49,701 nt of DNA from Pseudomonadales bacterium (lineage in GTDB: Bacteria; Pseudomonadota; Gammaproteobacteria; Pseudomonadales; Azotimanducaceae). A program made the translations under genes and the position numbers. Positions 49,601 to 49,701 of the stretch are shown here, piece by piece (position 1 is the stretch's first letter; each line of letters opens with the position of its first letter). Location of the stretch: NCBI GenBank assembly GCA_021295855.1, contig JAGWBO010000020.1, positions 1 to 49,701 on the forward strand, read 5' to 3'. The notes under the pieces were generated by a model that was given only the letters and a program-made list of their open reading frames with translations, did not search any database and had not been told where the DNA came from.

Positions 49601-49701
49601 TACAACTCGGTCTCAATAAGCCTGTTGATCAATAGACGCCCTTCCTGTTCGAGTTGCTGGCTAAATTCGTCAACACGGCGTTGAAAATGCCGATGGCAAA
49701 C
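49600..49701 (-). CDS. exbB: ExbB/TolQ-type proton channel, C-terminal end only
   Basis: Cut by the right edge. The minus-strand frame from 49701 reads VCHRHFQRRVDEFSQQLEQE and GRLLINRLIETEL, ending at TAG 49602-49600. This is the usual C-terminal cytoplasmic helix of ExbB/MotA-type proteins. The stop overlaps the exbD GTG by one base (TAGTG), as expected for the exbB-exbD pair, and its position before msbA/lpxK matches the gene order in Pseudomonas. Confidence 0.75.
   Translation of the reverse strand, partial: VCHRHFQRRVDEFSQQLEQEGRLLINRLIETEL

Noticed and set aside
1..49701. CRISPR array, insertion sequence, integrase, prophage or toxin-antitoxin cassette
   Set aside because: No regularly spaced repeats, transposase or recombinase motifs, terminal inverted repeats or phage structural genes were seen on either strand.

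Overview
The window looks like a chromosomal segment of a Gram-negative bacterium with about 50% GC, most likely a marine-type gammaproteobacterium. It carries lipopolysaccharide genes (kdsB, lpxK, msbA), outer-membrane beta-barrel proteins, an EnvZ/OmpR-type two-component pair and RNase E with a long charged tail. The right-hand order rne, murB, kdsB, lpxK, exbD, exbB is, from memory, the order in Pseudomonas and relatives. There are no insertion sequences, CRISPR arrays, rRNA genes or clear prophage genes. One tRNA gene (Leu, anticodon UAG) is present.

Layout. 1-6.4 kb: a surface/outer-membrane protein cut by the left edge, an unknown protein, an HpaI-type aldolase, an acyl-CoA ligase and a 2-hydroxyacid dehydrogenase. 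6.4-11 kb: a phosphopantetheinyl transferase directly behind tRNA-Leu, an SDR, pyrE, an alpha/beta hydrolase overlapping a CinA-like/nucleotidyltransferase fusion. 11.3-13.6 kb: a tight operon of two DUF1538 membrane proteins, a PII-like protein and a CBS protein, the best candidate here for a little-described system. 13.7-15.1 kb: a MATE transporter. 15.2-25.8 kb: mostly acyl-CoA/lipid catabolism (crotonases, SDRs, flavin reductase, F420-type LLM oxidoreductase, esterase, split MaoC hydratase pair), plus a glutamate-synthase-like protein and a DUF5916 outer-membrane protein. 25.9-28.5 kb: EnvZ/OmpR-like pair with a small secreted protein. 28.6-32 kb: thiolase, Cu/Zn superoxide dismutase, sulfatase. 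32.2-40 kb: a membrane/AAA operon RDD, SpoIIM-like, DUF4129-like, DUF4350, MoxR, DUF58, RDD, RDD. 40-49.7 kb: rne with a long structured leader, then the convergent cell-envelope operon exbB-exbD-(msbA::lpxK)-kdsB, followed on the same strand by a PaaI thioesterase, alkB and murB.

Three things stand out. First, msbA and lpxK form one uninterrupted 961-codon gene. Second, five genes are broken: a premature stop in the glutamate-synthase-like gene, and four reading-frame breaks (LLM oxidoreductase, DUF5916, thiolase, ExbD), each at a point where family knowledge says roughly 20-35 nucleotides are missing. In every case the rest of the gene is intact, so the lesions are either very recent or artefacts of sequence reconstruction. 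Third, the DUF1538/PII/CBS operon looks like a ligand-regulated transporter of unknown substrate.

Gene functions come from motifs and remembered family features only; no database search was possible.
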